Shown here piece by piece: positions 1-9,114 of a stretch of 64,000 bases of DNA. Positions within the stretch are counted from its first letter, which is position 1; every line of letters begins with the position of its first letter. The position numbers and the translations under genes are program-made. The stretch comes from DATEKX01 sp963726785. GTDB taxonomy: Bacteria; Acidobacteriota; Blastocatellia; UBA7656. A model generated the notes under the pieces. That model was not told the origin of the DNA. It made no database searches and worked only from the letters and a program-made list of their open reading frames with translations. The stretch covers positions 124,001-188,000 of the forward strand of contig CAVSDJ010000001.1 in assembly GCA_963726785.1 (NCBI GenBank). The letters are read 5' to 3'.

Positions 1-463
1 GCCGGATTTCATTTTGTGTCGCGCCATAAGGAGTGAGGCGCGGCAGAAATAGCGGCACGCTCAGGCTGTATTGATTGTACTCTGCCGGAAACAATTTGCG
101 TAATGTTTCTGCCTCGGCGAACATCACGGGCACATAGATCAACAGGTATAGCGTCATAAATAGTGTGACAAACCATATCGCGTCGCTACTTATGGCGATG
201 CCTGTGCCTAGAATGAACGTGCCGAGATAAAGCGGGTTGCGAGTGTGCGCGTAAGGCCCTGAAGTAGTCAACTCCATATTCTTCTTCAGATAACCCGATG
301 ACCACGCTCGAATCATCAACCCGATGAACGCAACCCCAGCCCCGATAATCAATGAGCGAGGGGTCGGCTTTGCCGCGATCACGAGCAATGGCGCGAGCAC
401 AAAGCCTGCGGGCACGCGGATGCGCTGCGCGATTTTTCTAAACGTCGCCTGAGCTACTGACAC
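1..463 (-). CDS. Isoprenylcysteine carboxyl methyltransferase-family membrane protein (partial, 3' end off window)
   Basis: Integral-membrane methyltransferase-like protein of the ICMT/PEMT family; the substrate cannot be read from sequence, and bacterial members act on various small molecules or lipids. The translation shows hydrophobic segments (for example FVLAPLLVI and SLIIGAGVAFIGLMI), then the family signature GPYAHTRNPLYLG near residues 69-81, which forms the SAM pocket. A further long membrane stretch follows, then FAEAETLRKLFPAEYNQY, also typical of the C-terminal half. About 154 residues are visible. The chosen start is GTG at 463, because an in-frame TGA lies two codons upstream. 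It overlaps the stop of the heptosyltransferase gene by 10 bp, which suggests translational coupling. The family assignment is firm; the function is not. Confidence 0.8.
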   Translation of the reverse strand, partial: MSVAQATFRKIAQRIRVPAGFVLAPLLVIAAKPTPRSLIIGAGVAFIGLMIRAWSSGYLKKNMELTTSGPYAHTRNPLYLGTFILGTGIAISSDAIWFVTLFMTLYLLIYVPVMFAEAETLRKLFPAEYNQYSLSVPLFLPRLTPYGATQNEIR

Positions 464-1579
464 ATTTCACCCGATAGCGCCTTACCTGCAGGCGGAACTA
501 TACGTCGCTGAAAATCGGAATTCGCCGTTTCGTCAACCCTCTCAAGTCTCGTTGCCACGGCGCGCGCCACAGCACTTACGGCTATATCCATACACTCCCA
601 ATGCCAGCAGCTACGACGGTGGCAATCCGCGCGGCACCACAAATCTCTTTTCACTGTAACATCGCGCTTGTCGAACGGGCCGTTTCGATCAGGAGATGTT
701 GGGCCATAAATTCCGACTATCGGCGTGCCGCTGGCAGCCGCAAGGTGGAGCGGGCCTGTATCGCCGCCAACGAACAGCGCTGCTCTGCGCGCCAGCGCAA
801 CAAACTGCTTCAGCGTCGAAGCGAACGGACGGGCTGCGCCTGTCTTCGAAGCGGCTGCGACTGTCTGAACGAGCGATTCTTCTCCGGGGCCGTAAGTGAT
901 GAACGAAACAAGTCCGTGCTCGGTGTGTAGCTAGTCGGCCAACTGACCATACGCAGAGGCGGGCCATAGCTTCGTAGGCCAGCCGCCGCCGGGATTAATG
1001 ATGGCGAATGAGCCGCCGCGATTGCTGATGGCTTCTTCAATGTATCGTTCGTCTTCCGGCAGAAACCACGATTGGAAATTCGTATCGAGCAGATGAGAAA
1101 TTCGCATTGTCGATCACAGCGTTGGCTAAAGCGATATTCTTATCAATGACGTGTTTGAATTTGGATGTTTCAATTTGTTCAGTCAGAAAGAATCGGCTGG
1201 CCCGCTCGCGCAATTCGCGCGTCTCGAACCCGATTCGCCTCAAAGCGCCCGTCGCTTTCGCAACTAGCCCTGACTTAATCAATCCTTGAAAGTCTATGGC
1301 AATATCAGCGACTCCATCTGGGTCGAGTCCGCGAATGTGCGCAAGCCTGGCGCGTACCTCTTTGATTGTCGCGCCTCTCAACAAGGAAGCTCGCCACGCA
1401 CGGGTATCTATCTCGATCAACTCGTCAATCACGGGAGAGCCTTTGAGCATCGCGCTTGCGCGTCGCTCGACTATCCACGAAATCCGCGCATCGGGCAACG
1501 CTCGCCTGATGGCGGCGACAGCCGGGAGCGCGTGCACCACGTCGCCAATCGAACTAAGCTTTACAATGACTATTCGCAT
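454..1579 (-). pseudogene. ADP-heptose:LPS heptosyltransferase (GT9 family), frame-disrupted
   Basis: Glycosyltransferase family 9 protein that would add heptose to the lipopolysaccharide inner core. The ATG at 1579 opens MRIVIVKLSSIGDVVHALPA, the classic GT9 N-terminus, and the C-terminal half carries the donor-site motif GGDTGPLHLAAA. Two lesions are visible: an extra G near 1056-1059 shifts the frame (removal gives VSAEDERYIEEA), and an in-frame TAG lies at 931-933 after GQLAD, probably a former CAG or similar. With both corrected the protein is about 374 residues, close to the family norm. An open frame upstream of 1579 only translates a hairpin repeat and is not part of the gene. The stop overlaps the start of the methyltransferase-family gene. 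The frameshift alone looks like a sequencing indel, but the added stop leaves true decay possible. Confidence 0.8.
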
Positions 1580-1643
1580 CGGGGATATGAAACTGATTCG
1601 CCTGTCAATCGTGATTATAGCATCTCTCCGAAAAAGAAGCCTA

Positions 1644-1719
1644 TTCACCGCAGAGGCGCAGAGGACGCAGAATGGGCGAGATGACTGGAATCGCTGCGTC
1701 CTCTGCGCCTCGCGGTGAA
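1644..1719. repeat. Intergenic hairpin repeat, CACCGCAGAGG type, copy 1
   Basis: Inverted repeat with arms TTCACCGCAGAGGCGCAGAG... (1644-1670) and its near-perfect complement (1694-1719, two bases missing near the outer end). It lies between the divergent heptosyltransferase and dxr genes. The same arms recur at 22277-22400 and 33608-33693. No coding role is apparent; it could form a strong stem in RNA or DNA. Confidence 0.85.
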
Positions 1720-1826
1720 TTTCTATTTTTGAATAGTAAGAAATCACACTTTTGATTTTTTGCCCTTTGCTTTTTGCTTTTGCCTTCACGCGCGGCGTGC
1801 TAGAATCGCCAATAAGTCGAACCTTT

Positions 1827-3038
1827 ATGAAAAGCGTCAGCATACTGGGATCAACCGGCTCAATAGGGCAGAGCACTCTATCAGTTATCGAATCACTAAG
1901 CGATCAATTCGTTGTGAACGCGCTTGCGGCGGGTCGCGACCTCGACCGACTGGCCAAGCAAGTCGCGCGCTTTCAACCTCGCCTCGTTTCCGTTGCGGAA
2001 GAGGCGGATATTACAAAACTGCAAGAGAAGCTGCGCGATGCGGGCGTCACCTCCATGCCCGATTTCATCTGGGGCGAAGGCGGGCTGGTCGCCGTCGCAT
2101 GTTTGGATGGAGTTGACACGGTTGTTTCTGCGACCGTCGGCGCGGTAGGCTTTCTGCCGACTTACAGAGCGCTTTCGCTCGGTCGTCGCGTATGCCTTGC
2201 CAACAAGGAGACGCTTGTCATGGCAGGCGAGCTTATGACATCGCGCGGCTCGTGAATCGGGCGCAGAACTTCTGCCGGTTGATAGCGAGCACAACGCGCT
2301 GCACCAGTGCATGCGCGGCGAACAGACGCGCGAAGTCAAACGATTGATTCTTAACCGCATCGGGCGGGCCGTTTCGGCAGACGCCAATCGAGCGCATGCG
2401 CGAAGCTACTGTCGAAGAGGCGCTTGCGCATCCGACCTGGCAGATGGGATTCGAAGATCACGATTGATTCTGCGACGCTGATGAATAAAGGGCTGGAAGT
2501 GATAGAGGCCGGTTGGCTGTTTGGTTTCACTGCCGACCGCATATCGGTTGCCGTTCACCCTCAATCAATCGTTCATTCGATGATCGAAATGATAGACGGT
2601 TCTATCATCGCGCAGCTCGGCATCACAGACATGAGGCTGATGATTCAATACGCGCTGACTTACCCTGACAGGCTCCCGACTGATCTGCCTGCGCTTGGGC
2701 TTGATAAGCTGGCGAAGCTGGAATTTTTCGAGCCTGATTTCGAGCGATTCCCGTGTCTCAGATTGGCTTACGAAGCGATGCGCGAAGGCGGGACGATGCC
2801 AGCCGCAATGAGCGCCGCAAATGAAATCGCAGTCGCTTCATTTCTTGATCGGCGCATACGGTTCATGGAAATACCGCGCCTGATCGAGTCCACTATGCAA
2901 GCTCACAATAAGCAGCCTTGTTCGAGCATCGAAGCAGTACTGGAAGCAGATCGCTGGGCGCGCAAGCACGCCGCGAACGCAGTCAGTAGCCAGAAGCCTG
3001 TCGAATTAAAACAGCCATTGATTTCCGTCTTGCCTTGA
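1827..3038 (+). CDS. dxr: 1-deoxy-D-xylulose 5-phosphate reductoisomerase (three frameshifts)
   Basis: Catalyses NADPH-dependent conversion of DXP to 2-C-methyl-D-erythritol 4-phosphate, the committed step of the MEP isoprenoid pathway, in the cytoplasm. The start ATG at 1827 gives MKSVSILGSTGSIGQST, the NADPH-binding glycine loop. Later blocks include ANKETLVMAGEL, the metal-site stretch PVDSEHNA, SKITIDSATLMNKGLE and HPQSIVHSMIE. The frame is broken by three single-base insertions: T at 2241, A at 2353-2354, and T at 2450-2451. Removing each restores unbroken family sequence, and the corrected length is about 402 residues, normal for Dxr. An essential enzyme broken three times, each by one extra base, points to sequence error rather than a real pseudogene. 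Confidence 0.93.
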
Positions 3039-3202
3039 TTCACCGCCGCGAATTCAGCTTTAGCCCGCGCCATGACCTTAACTATTGCGCCCGTCATGCT
3101 TTCCATTTACAATGTGGGCGTATTGCCCCCGCATCTGTGTCCTTATTATTGAATATGTGTGACTACCGCTCCCTGTAGTCTGCTGTTATCCAGGAAGCTC
3201 CG

Positions 3203-4882
3203 GTGCAAGGACAATTAGGTGAAAAGCTCGTCACAGACCTCGTGCGCGAGATCGCTCAAAAGAATCTGAGCGGGCTGCTCAGGCTCACTCGTGGGAAGAC
3301 AATCAAAGCGATCTTCTTTGAATCGGGTGCGCCAAAATTTGCCATCAGCAATCTCACCAACGAACAACTCGAATATAAACTGATCTCGAATAATCTTGCG
3401 ACTTCAAGTCAAATTGAAGAAGCGAAACAGCGCGCGGATAAGCCTCATCGCCTGGCTTCGATGCTGGTCGAGATGAACGTGCTCAGCGAAGCGGATATGC
3501 GCGAGCTTGTGCACGATCAGCTTATGGAGATCATTTTGTCTCTGTTCGATTGGATGCAGGGCGACTATGGCTTCGACACTCGAATTCGCGCGTCGCACGA
3601 TTTCACTCTGGAAGTGACGGCAGCCGATGTTATTTTGGAAGGCGCGCGAAAGGCGTCCACGAACGATCAGATGGCTGAAAACATCGCTCCGATGGATGCA
3701 ATTCTGGTGCGAGCGAAATCCAACGGCATAAGTTTAGATTCGGGCAGGCTGATTCCTGTAGAAAGCTATGTTCTGTCGCGCATTGAATCTCCCACAGCGG
3801 TTAGCGATGTCGGCGCTCTCAGCGGGATCGGAGATGAGGATGCGCATCGCGCGGTGTGCGCGCTTGTAGCAGCAGGATTTTTGAAGTTGCTCGGTGATGA
3901 TAAGAATGAAGCGGAAGAGCCGGATCGGCCAGAACGTTGACTCGGCTGATAAGTTACGCGAAGAAGTTGCGCGCCAATTGCATTTTTATTCTTCGGCAGA
4001 TTTCTATGAGGTTTTGGGCGTGGGGCGGCAGGCAAAGAGCGCAGAGATCAAAACCGCTTACTATCAACTCGCCAAGAAATTTCACCCGGACCGCCATCGC
4101 CAGAGCGAACATGGCGACCTGCGCCAGAAACTCGAATCGCTGTTTGCCGTCATAACTCAGGCTTACGAAACATTGAGCGAATCGGCGCAGCGCGCGGCAT
4201 ATGATGATCGGCTCAAGAAACCTGCGGCTTCATTTCACACGACTCCTCTCAGGCAGATGCCCATAGTGGTAACGGAACCGAAGCCCGTTGAAACTGCTGC
4301 TAAATCGGAAGAGGCCAAAGATAGCGGTGATCTGAAACCGACTTCATCGCAGGTGAAGGCGAGTGGCCCGCTCGCGCAACCTTCGAACGACTTTGCCATT
4401 GCAGACGCGCAACAGATCATCACGCAGTTCCAGTTCCGCCGCTGGCTCTAACCCGGCGCAGATGGCCGAGCATTATTACAATCAGGGACGCGCGCGTTTC
4501 GACAGGAAAGAGTATCACGTGGCAGTCCACTTGCTGCGCGAAGCGATCAAACTTGACCCAAGCCGCGCGCCTTATCACTTCCATCTGGGCGTCGCTTTGA
4601 TTCGCAATCCGCGAGCACGCCGCGAAGCCGATGAACATCTGTCAAAAGCCGCCGAGCTTGATCCTTACAACGCGCAGATTCGCGTCAAGCTGGGTTTGAT
4701 CTACAAAGAGGCGGGATTGCCGAAAGAAGGCCGAGAGTTATTTTCGCGCGGCGCTTCAACTAGACCCGGACAATCGCGCAGCGCGGCGTGAAGTTAATGG
4801 AAAGAAAGTGCCAAAAACGCCTGACCAGAGCATCTGGAAATCCGACCTCGGCAGCATCGCCAAACGAATCTTCAAAAAATAA
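3203..4882 (+). CDS. DUF4388 - DnaJ - TPR protein (three frameshifts)
   Basis: Multidomain protein of unknown cellular role. The N-terminal ~220 residues (GTG start at 3203) match the DUF4388/PatA-N style, beginning with the LxxLVREIAQKNLSGLLRL pattern. A J domain follows (DFYEVLGVGR ... KKFHPDRHRQ, with the HPD that stimulates Hsp70 ATPase), then a proline/serine-rich linker and at least two TPR-like helical repeats (AEHYYNQGRARFDRKEYHVA). Single-base insertions near 3924, 4423 and 4721 split it; removing each joins the pieces into one 558-residue frame ending at TAA 4880-4882. Proteins with this same domain order are known in Acidobacteria, supporting one gene rather than three. It converges on another J-domain gene. 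Confidence 0.75.
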
Positions 4883-4898
4883 TAATTGCAATTGAGCA

Positions 4899-4940
4899 TG
4901 ACGATATATCGCAAGATAACTATCCTGCGATATATCGTCA
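4899..4940. repeat. Perfect 15-bp palindrome between convergent genes
   Basis: Arms TGACGATATATCGCA (4899-4913) and its exact complement (4926-4940) enclose a 12-base loop that itself partly pairs. It lies between the convergent stops of the two J-domain genes. No T-run follows on either strand, so an intrinsic bidirectional terminator is only a guess. Confidence 0.7.
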
Positions 4941-4950
4941 CGCGCGATGA

Positions 4951-5719
4951 CTAGAGGCGTTCTATGATGTTAATGATTCGGCGCAAGCCTCCGATTGTCA
5001 GCACCGCAATAGGCGGATAGAGGAAGGCGCAAAGAATCGTGCTCATCGAAAAAGCCGTGCTGTAGCGTCCAACGAAATTGCTTGCAACGTAGCCAAGCCC
5101 GAGCGAGACGAGATAACCGCATACAAGAAAGATCAAACCCGCCTTGCGGCTGATGGCTTTGTCTTCGGGCGCTTCTCGTTCTCCAAACACGGAAGTCAAA
5201 TGATCGGGGATGTGATAAGTATACCGGGCCAGCACGAGCGCAAGATTTCTGACCAGATAGATCAGTCCGTAAAGCGCAAGCCCGAATAACACTAGCTGGG
5301 CGATCAGATGAAGCTTCTCAAGTTTGGTCGGCGGCGTGATCATCACAAAGAAAGTCGAAAGGAAAAACGGAACGACTATCAGCACCGCGTGCGAGCGTTG
5401 AGCCGCTTCCTGTCGTTCGCGCGCCATCCACTCGTCTACAATGCGGTCGAAGTGGCGTTGTTTGGCTACGACTTCGGCTTGTCTGGATGCGTAGAATGTC
5501 CGCTGCGAGTCTGAGTACTGGCCGTCATCATAAGCCCAGCGCCGATTAGGGATCGCTCAAAATCTCATAAGCCCGATTGATTTGAACGAAGCGAGCGTTA
5601 GCGTCGGGCGAAGCCGACACGTCAGGGTGATACTTACGCGCGAGCCTGCGATATGCAGATTTGATCTCGGCAGCAGTCGCGCGAGGCGTGAGTCCAAGAA
5701 TGCCGTAGAGGTCCGTCAT
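4951..5719 (-). CDS. J-domain membrane protein (one frameshift)
   Basis: Membrane-anchored Hsp40-like co-chaperone candidate. The ATG at 5719 starts MTDLYGILGLTPRATAAEIK, and the HPD loop lies in RKYHPDVSASPDA, so residues 1-57 are a J domain. A linker rich in charged residues follows, then two pairs of hydrophobic helices (HAVLIVVPFFLSTFFVMI, LVLFGLALYGLIYLV, and two more near the C-terminus). One extra C in the CCC at about 5549-5551 creates an early TAA after ILSDP; removing it gives NRRWAYDDGQYSD and a 255-residue protein. It converges with the DUF4388-DnaJ-TPR gene. J-domain membrane proteins of this shape have no settled function. Confidence 0.72.
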
Positions 5720-5907
5720 GGCCGCTGTTTCTTTCCAATAGAGGGCGCTCTACCTGCGGGCCTACGGGCAACGCTTGAGACAAGTGATTCGTGAGCGGCG
5801 CCGATTGCGATTACCCCCAGCTTTGGGGAACCACCAGCCCTGTTACGATTGTATATTACTCCAGCTTTTCGCTCGGCTCAAGGGATTAGTCTGCTTACTC
5901 AGGGTAG

Positions 5908-6060
5908 TTGCCAGCCCTGAAGATTAAAGTATATAAGCGAGCCAGAGTTTTCATCAGTTATACACATGATTCTGATATGCATAGCGAAATGGTTCTAGAC
6001 CTGGCACAGCAACTACGAATGATGGGGTTCGGTACGGAGAGCCTTTTAGATTCTGTGTAA
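5908..6060 (+). pseudogene. Truncated SEFIR/TIR-domain protein fragment
   Basis: A 50-residue frame from a possible TTG start (5908, directly after a TAG) reads KRARVFISYTHDSDMHSEMV and continues through DLAQQLRMMGF. This closely fits the first strand, helix and loop of a SEFIR/TIR domain, as used in bacterial NADase or signalling defence proteins. It then runs into the left arm of the 6038-6133 inverted repeat and stops at TAA. The rest of the domain is missing, as is any normal ATG start, so it is a remnant. Being short, it is identified from motif resemblance only. Confidence 0.6.
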
Positions 6061-6133
6061 TTGGCATAACCGTATTTTCCTTTCGAGGCTGAATGGTTGA
6101 TTATCGCCATTTACACAGAATCTAAAAGGCTCT
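6038..6133. repeat. 96-bp element with perfect 23-bp inverted ends (MITE-like)
   Basis: The left arm (6038-6060) and right arm (6111-6133) are exact reverse complements, beginning AGAGCCTTTTAGATTCTGTG, and similarity extends a few bases into the 50-bp centre. Each arm supplies the stop codon of a truncated TIR-type gene: the + strand fragment ends in the left arm, the - strand fragment in the right arm. No target duplication is seen at the edges. It could be a small non-autonomous transposon or a junction left by deletion or inversion. Confidence 0.8.
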
Positions 6134-6319
6134 ACTCTCTGCCGCTCTTTGGATGTTTGAAAAAATCGGTGCGCTTATCTCGAAGTTATCCTCGTCAATA
6201 CAAACCCGCAGGCCCGCTTCCCTCAGATGCGGCACGAGCCAACCCATCACCCAATCTTTATCGGCGTGGCTGTTGGAGATGAAAACGTCATACACGTATT
6301 CTGACGCCTGCTCAGGCAT
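6122..6319 (-). pseudogene. Truncated TIR-domain protein (N-terminal half only)
   Basis: A 65-residue frame from ATG 6319, preceded by GAGGA at good spacing, reads EYVYDVFISNSHADKDWV and then LVPHLREAGLRVCIDEDNFE. This is a clear TIR domain (TIR_2 type) start, with the DVFIS strand, the BB-loop region and CIDE. The frame ends at TAG inside the right arm of the 6038-6133 inverted repeat, about 70-80 residues short of a full TIR fold and with no effector or repeat region. Bacterial TIR proteins typically cleave NAD or make NAD-derived signals in anti-phage defence; this fragment lacks the second half of the fold and is probably inactive. A TATAAT-like box lies upstream at 6365-6370. Confidence 0.75.
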
Positions 6320-6364
6320 TCGTAGTTCCTCGACCGGGACTGTGAAATTATTCGAGCCGCGCCG

Positions 6365-6370
6365 ATTATA
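6365..6370 (-). promoter_or_regulatory. Candidate -10 box upstream of the TIR fragment
   Basis: TATAAT on the - strand, 46 bases before the ATG of the truncated TIR gene. No convincing -35 box at 17 bases could be picked out, so this is tentative. Confidence 0.35.
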
Positions 6371-6598
6371 CTTTTGAGTGCTGATTGCCGCAACTAACTG
6401 GCCATCAGAGCATAGAGAAATTCATTACACTGGATATTTCTGAACCATCGTGCGCGGCAAAACGTTATTCAAACCGAACCGCACGCCAGATGGGAATCGC
6501 AATTGTTGGAACTATCTGCGCGGGTTTACGCAATAGAGAGTAAGGCGGAAGAATCACCAGTTAATCAGTGCCTGTATAAATATTAAGGAGACAGTGAA

Positions 6599-7723
6599 AT
6601 GAAATTCGGACGAATTATCAACTCACTCATATTTTTCGCATTAGCCGCTATCCTGTTAAGCCCGCGTGCCGGTCTGGCTCAGGGGCCAAACAACCAGCCA
6701 GACCTTCCAGTTGACGCCGCCACTCGCGCGGCAGTCATTGAAGGCGCTCTCAAATATCTGAACAGCTATTATGTTTTTCCTGAAACGGCTAAGAAGATGG
6801 AGCAGGCCATTCGCGAGCGCGCGCAGAAAAAAGAGTACGATCAAATCACAAGCGCAATCACGCTTGCATCTACTCTCACGACGCATTTGCAAGAGGTCAG
6901 CCACGACAAACATCTGCGCGTCAGATACAGCCACGAACCCATACCGGAGCGAAGGCATAACGGCGAGCCTACGGCTGAAGAGCGCGAGCAATTTCTCAAC
7001 TTTCTCCGCCAGACCAATTTCGGATTCGAGAAGATAGAGCGGCTCAGTGGCAACATCGGTTATCTCGACCTGCGCGGTTTCAACCCAGCCGAGTTCGGAG
7101 CCGAAACTGTTGTTGCTGCGATGAACTTTCTTGCCAACACAGACTCGCTCATCATTGATTTGCGCCGTAACGGCGGCGGCGACCCTGCGATGGTAGCTTT
7201 GATTTCAAGCTACTTGTTCGGTTCGCAGCCTGTTCACCTGAATGATCTTTACTGGCGCGAAGGCGATACGACTCGCCAATGGTGGACGCTGCCTTATGTT
7301 CCGGGCAAACGATACGGTGCGGTCAAAGATGTGTATGTGCTGACGAGCAAGTATACATTTTCGGCGGCGGAAGAGTTCACATACAATTTGAAGAATCTGA
7401 AGCGCGCGACAATCATCGGCGAAACGACCGGAGGCGGCGCGAATCCCGGAGGCGTGCGTCGCATCAATGAACATTTTATGATCTTTGTGCCGAGTGGCCG
7501 CGCGATAAATCCCTACACCAAGACTAACTGGGAAGGCACGGGCGTGACTCCCGACGTGAGCGTGCCTGCCGATCAAGCGTTGAAGGTTGCGCAGGTCGCC
7601 GCGCTGAATAAATTGATTGAGAAGACTGCCGATGCGGAGCGCAAACAACAACTCAAAGGCGTGCTTGAAACTGCGCAGAAGGAACTCGACGATTTGAAGA
7701 AAGGCGCAAAGCCTACGCCATAA
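6599..7723 (+). CDS. Secreted S41-family peptidase
   Basis: Exported serine peptidase of the C-terminal-processing/IRBP-like S41 family. Residues 1-28 are a signal peptide ending in GLAQ. Residues ~35-110 form the helical S41 N-terminal region (VIEGALKYLNSYYVFPETA), and the catalytic core follows. Ser255 in TSKYTFSAAEEF is the expected nucleophile, followed by IIGETTGGGANPGG, typical of IRBP-like S41 members. No PDZ domain is seen. At 374 residues it is intact. AAGGAG at 6585-6590 places the start at ATG 6599. The next gene downstream is on the opposite strand, with a hairpin repeat between. Substrate is unknown; a role in protein turnover outside the cytoplasm is inferred from the family. 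Confidence 0.88.
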   Translation: MKFGRIINSLIFFALAAILLSPRAGLAQGPNNQPDLPVDAATRAAVIEGALKYLNSYYVFPETAKKMEQAIRERAQKKEYDQITSAITLASTLTTHLQEVSHDKHLRVRYSHEPIPERRHNGEPTAEEREQFLNFLRQTNFGFEKIERLSGNIGYLDLRGFNPAEFGAETVVAAMNFLANTDSLIIDLRRNGGGDPAMVALISSYLFGSQPVHLNDLYWREGDTTRQWWTLPYVPGKRYGAVKDVYVLTSKYTFSAAEEFTYNLKNLKRATIIGETTGGGANPGGVRRINEHFMIFVPSGRAINPYTKTNWEGTGVTPDVSVPADQALKVAQVAALNKLIEKTADAERKQQLKGVLETAQKELDDLKKGAKPTP

Positions 7724-7748
7724 AGGTCGAAGCTTAATCCGAATTACA

Positions 7749-7806
7749 AAGGCACGGAGGAAACACAGAGAAGAATTTAAATATTCTCCGTGTTTCTTCG
7801 TGCCTT
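7749..7806. repeat. Intergenic hairpin repeat, AAGGCACGGAGG type
   Basis: Imperfect inverted repeat: AAGGCACGGAGGAAACACAG at the left and its near-complement ending at 7806, with an AT-rich loop. It lies between convergent genes (S41 peptidase and the 7834-9114 gene). It resembles the CACCGCAGAGG family in layout but not in sequence. Confidence 0.75.
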
Positions 7807-7833
7807 CGTGTTTCGGCAGTTTAGTTCCTGTTT

Positions 7834-9114
7834 CTACCTAGTTGTTCGAGTGAGTGTGAACCTTCTGTCGCCGAACATGTTCTGATCCACTCTAACAGAT
7901 TCCAATGTGTTGCCGCCCCGAACGTCGAAAGTCATCGAGCCTGCATCACGCGCACCGGCGGGATTATCAAAATCAACGATGATCTGGTTGTTGCTAAACC
8001 GCCATCGCCCGTTTTGAGTTACGGTTCTCTGATTTTCCAGATCCCGGATCATTCGACCAAGCTCTCGTTGCGCCCTAAAGCTTATTCGAGGCATCCTTCC
8101 TCCCATCCATTGCGTAACCAGCCGCGCCTCGCCGTTCGCAAGAAGCTGCAATGATCGCTCGATTTCGCCGTCCGAATCCGGCAGTTGCAGCCTTGTCGAA
8201 TAAGTGCCTGCGAGCCGATTCGGAGTCTGTCCCTGATCTTGATTTTGATTTTGATCTGAGTCGTCATCAGGCGTGTCATTGCGCTTGAATTGAAATCCCA
8301 CTGAACCGTAGAGAGCGCGATCCCAGGTCGTGGCTACAAGTTCATCCCGGTTATTGTCACGGGCTTGGAACGACATAAGGGTTGGGACTCTCTGACCATC
8401 AAGATCGGAGAGCGTGACATCGAGCCTGCGGCCAACCGCCCGCCATGTGCCGGTGTGTACGATCATCTTTCTGGTTCGAATGTCTCTGAGCAGGCTGCCA
8501 TGCATGCTAAGGTCAGTTCGCGTGAGGTCGGGATCGCGGCCTTGATAGCGCGAGACAAGTTCGACTCTGCCGTCATCCAGAATTTTCAGCACGCGGATAA
8601 GCCTCGTGTCAGTGCCCCCGCGTTGCGACCCGTAAGAGCTTCTGTATGTCCCTATGAACTCGCTATTGCGATTGCCGCCGCCGGGGCCCATGCCGCCGCC
8701 GGGGCCTCTGCGTTCCGCGTCGAATGTGACTGTGAAATTACGGCCTCTGCTTCTGCCGTTGAGTTCCAGACGGTCAAAGCCTCCGCGCGTGAGCGTCACT
8801 TTGCCTCTGGCTTCCATCGTTCCGTAGCCGAAGCCGCTTGTGAGGTCGAGATCAACAATGTTGTTATCGCCTCCGCTCCAGCGCCCTTTGAATGTTGTGG
8901 TCGTTCTGCCGGTGAGTCGAACTTCAGCATCGCCGCCACGTCTCAGGATTACTGTCGCGTTTGTAACTTCTTCTTCTCGCTGATTTTCAAATCTAATAGC
9001 TCCTGTACCGCGTCTATCAGCGTTCAATTCCCCGAATGATGTTTGCGCGCTTGCTATTGCGGCGCAAGCAGACGCAATGAACAGTACTGCTGTCAGCATT
9101 AATATTTTCTTCAT
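7834..9114 (-). CDS. Secreted protein of unknown function with two related beta-rich repeats
   Basis: Not recognised as a named family. The start is ATG 9114 (MKKILMLTAVLF), preceded by AGGAGG; a frame extending to 9147 has no such site. Residues 1-24 are a signal peptide (ACAAIASAQ). A region of repeated short strands follows, then a glycine-rich linker (RRGPGGGMGPGGGNRNSEF). Two similar ~110-residue units come next, each opening with a GTY motif (GTYRSSYGS and GTYSTRLQL), running through a GTW or GRW core, and ending in F-x-(L/F)-x-R. A spacer of alternating N and Q (DQNQNQDQGQ) separates them. The repeats suggest a duplicated beta-barrel or lipocalin-like fold acting outside the cytoplasm; this is inference only. 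Confidence 0.7.
   Translation of the reverse strand: MKKILMLTAVLFIASACAAIASAQTSFGELNADRRGTGAIRFENQREEEVTNATVILRRGGDAEVRLTGRTTTTFKGRWSGGDNNIVDLDLTSGFGYGTMEARGKVTLTRGGFDRLELNGRSRGRNFTVTFDAERRGPGGGMGPGGGNRNSEFIGTYRSSYGSQRGGTDTRLIRVLKILDDGRVELVSRYQGRDPDLTRTDLSMHGSLLRDIRTRKMIVHTGTWRAVGRRLDVTLSDLDGQRVPTLMSFQARDNNRDELVATTWDRALYGSVGFQFKRNDTPDDDSDQNQNQDQGQTPNRLAGTYSTRLQLPDSDGEIERSLQLLANGEARLVTQWMGGRMPRISFRAQRELGRMIRDLENQRTVTQNGRWRFSNNQIIVDFDNPAGARDAGSMTFDVRGGNTLESVRVDQNMFGDRRFTLTRTTR

Noticed and set aside
601..1040. Short frames on both strands over the heptosyltransferase region
   Set aside because: They are shadows of the GT9 gene and show no family motifs of their own.
1580..1876. N-terminal extension of the heptosyltransferase frame upstream of 1579
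   Set aside because: It translates an intergenic hairpin repeat into an Arg/Gln/Cys-rich peptide; the GT9 start motif begins at ATG 1579.
2241..2451. Programmed frameshifting in dxr
   Set aside because: No slippery heptamer plus pseudoknot is apparent, and three separate single-base gains in one gene fit error better.
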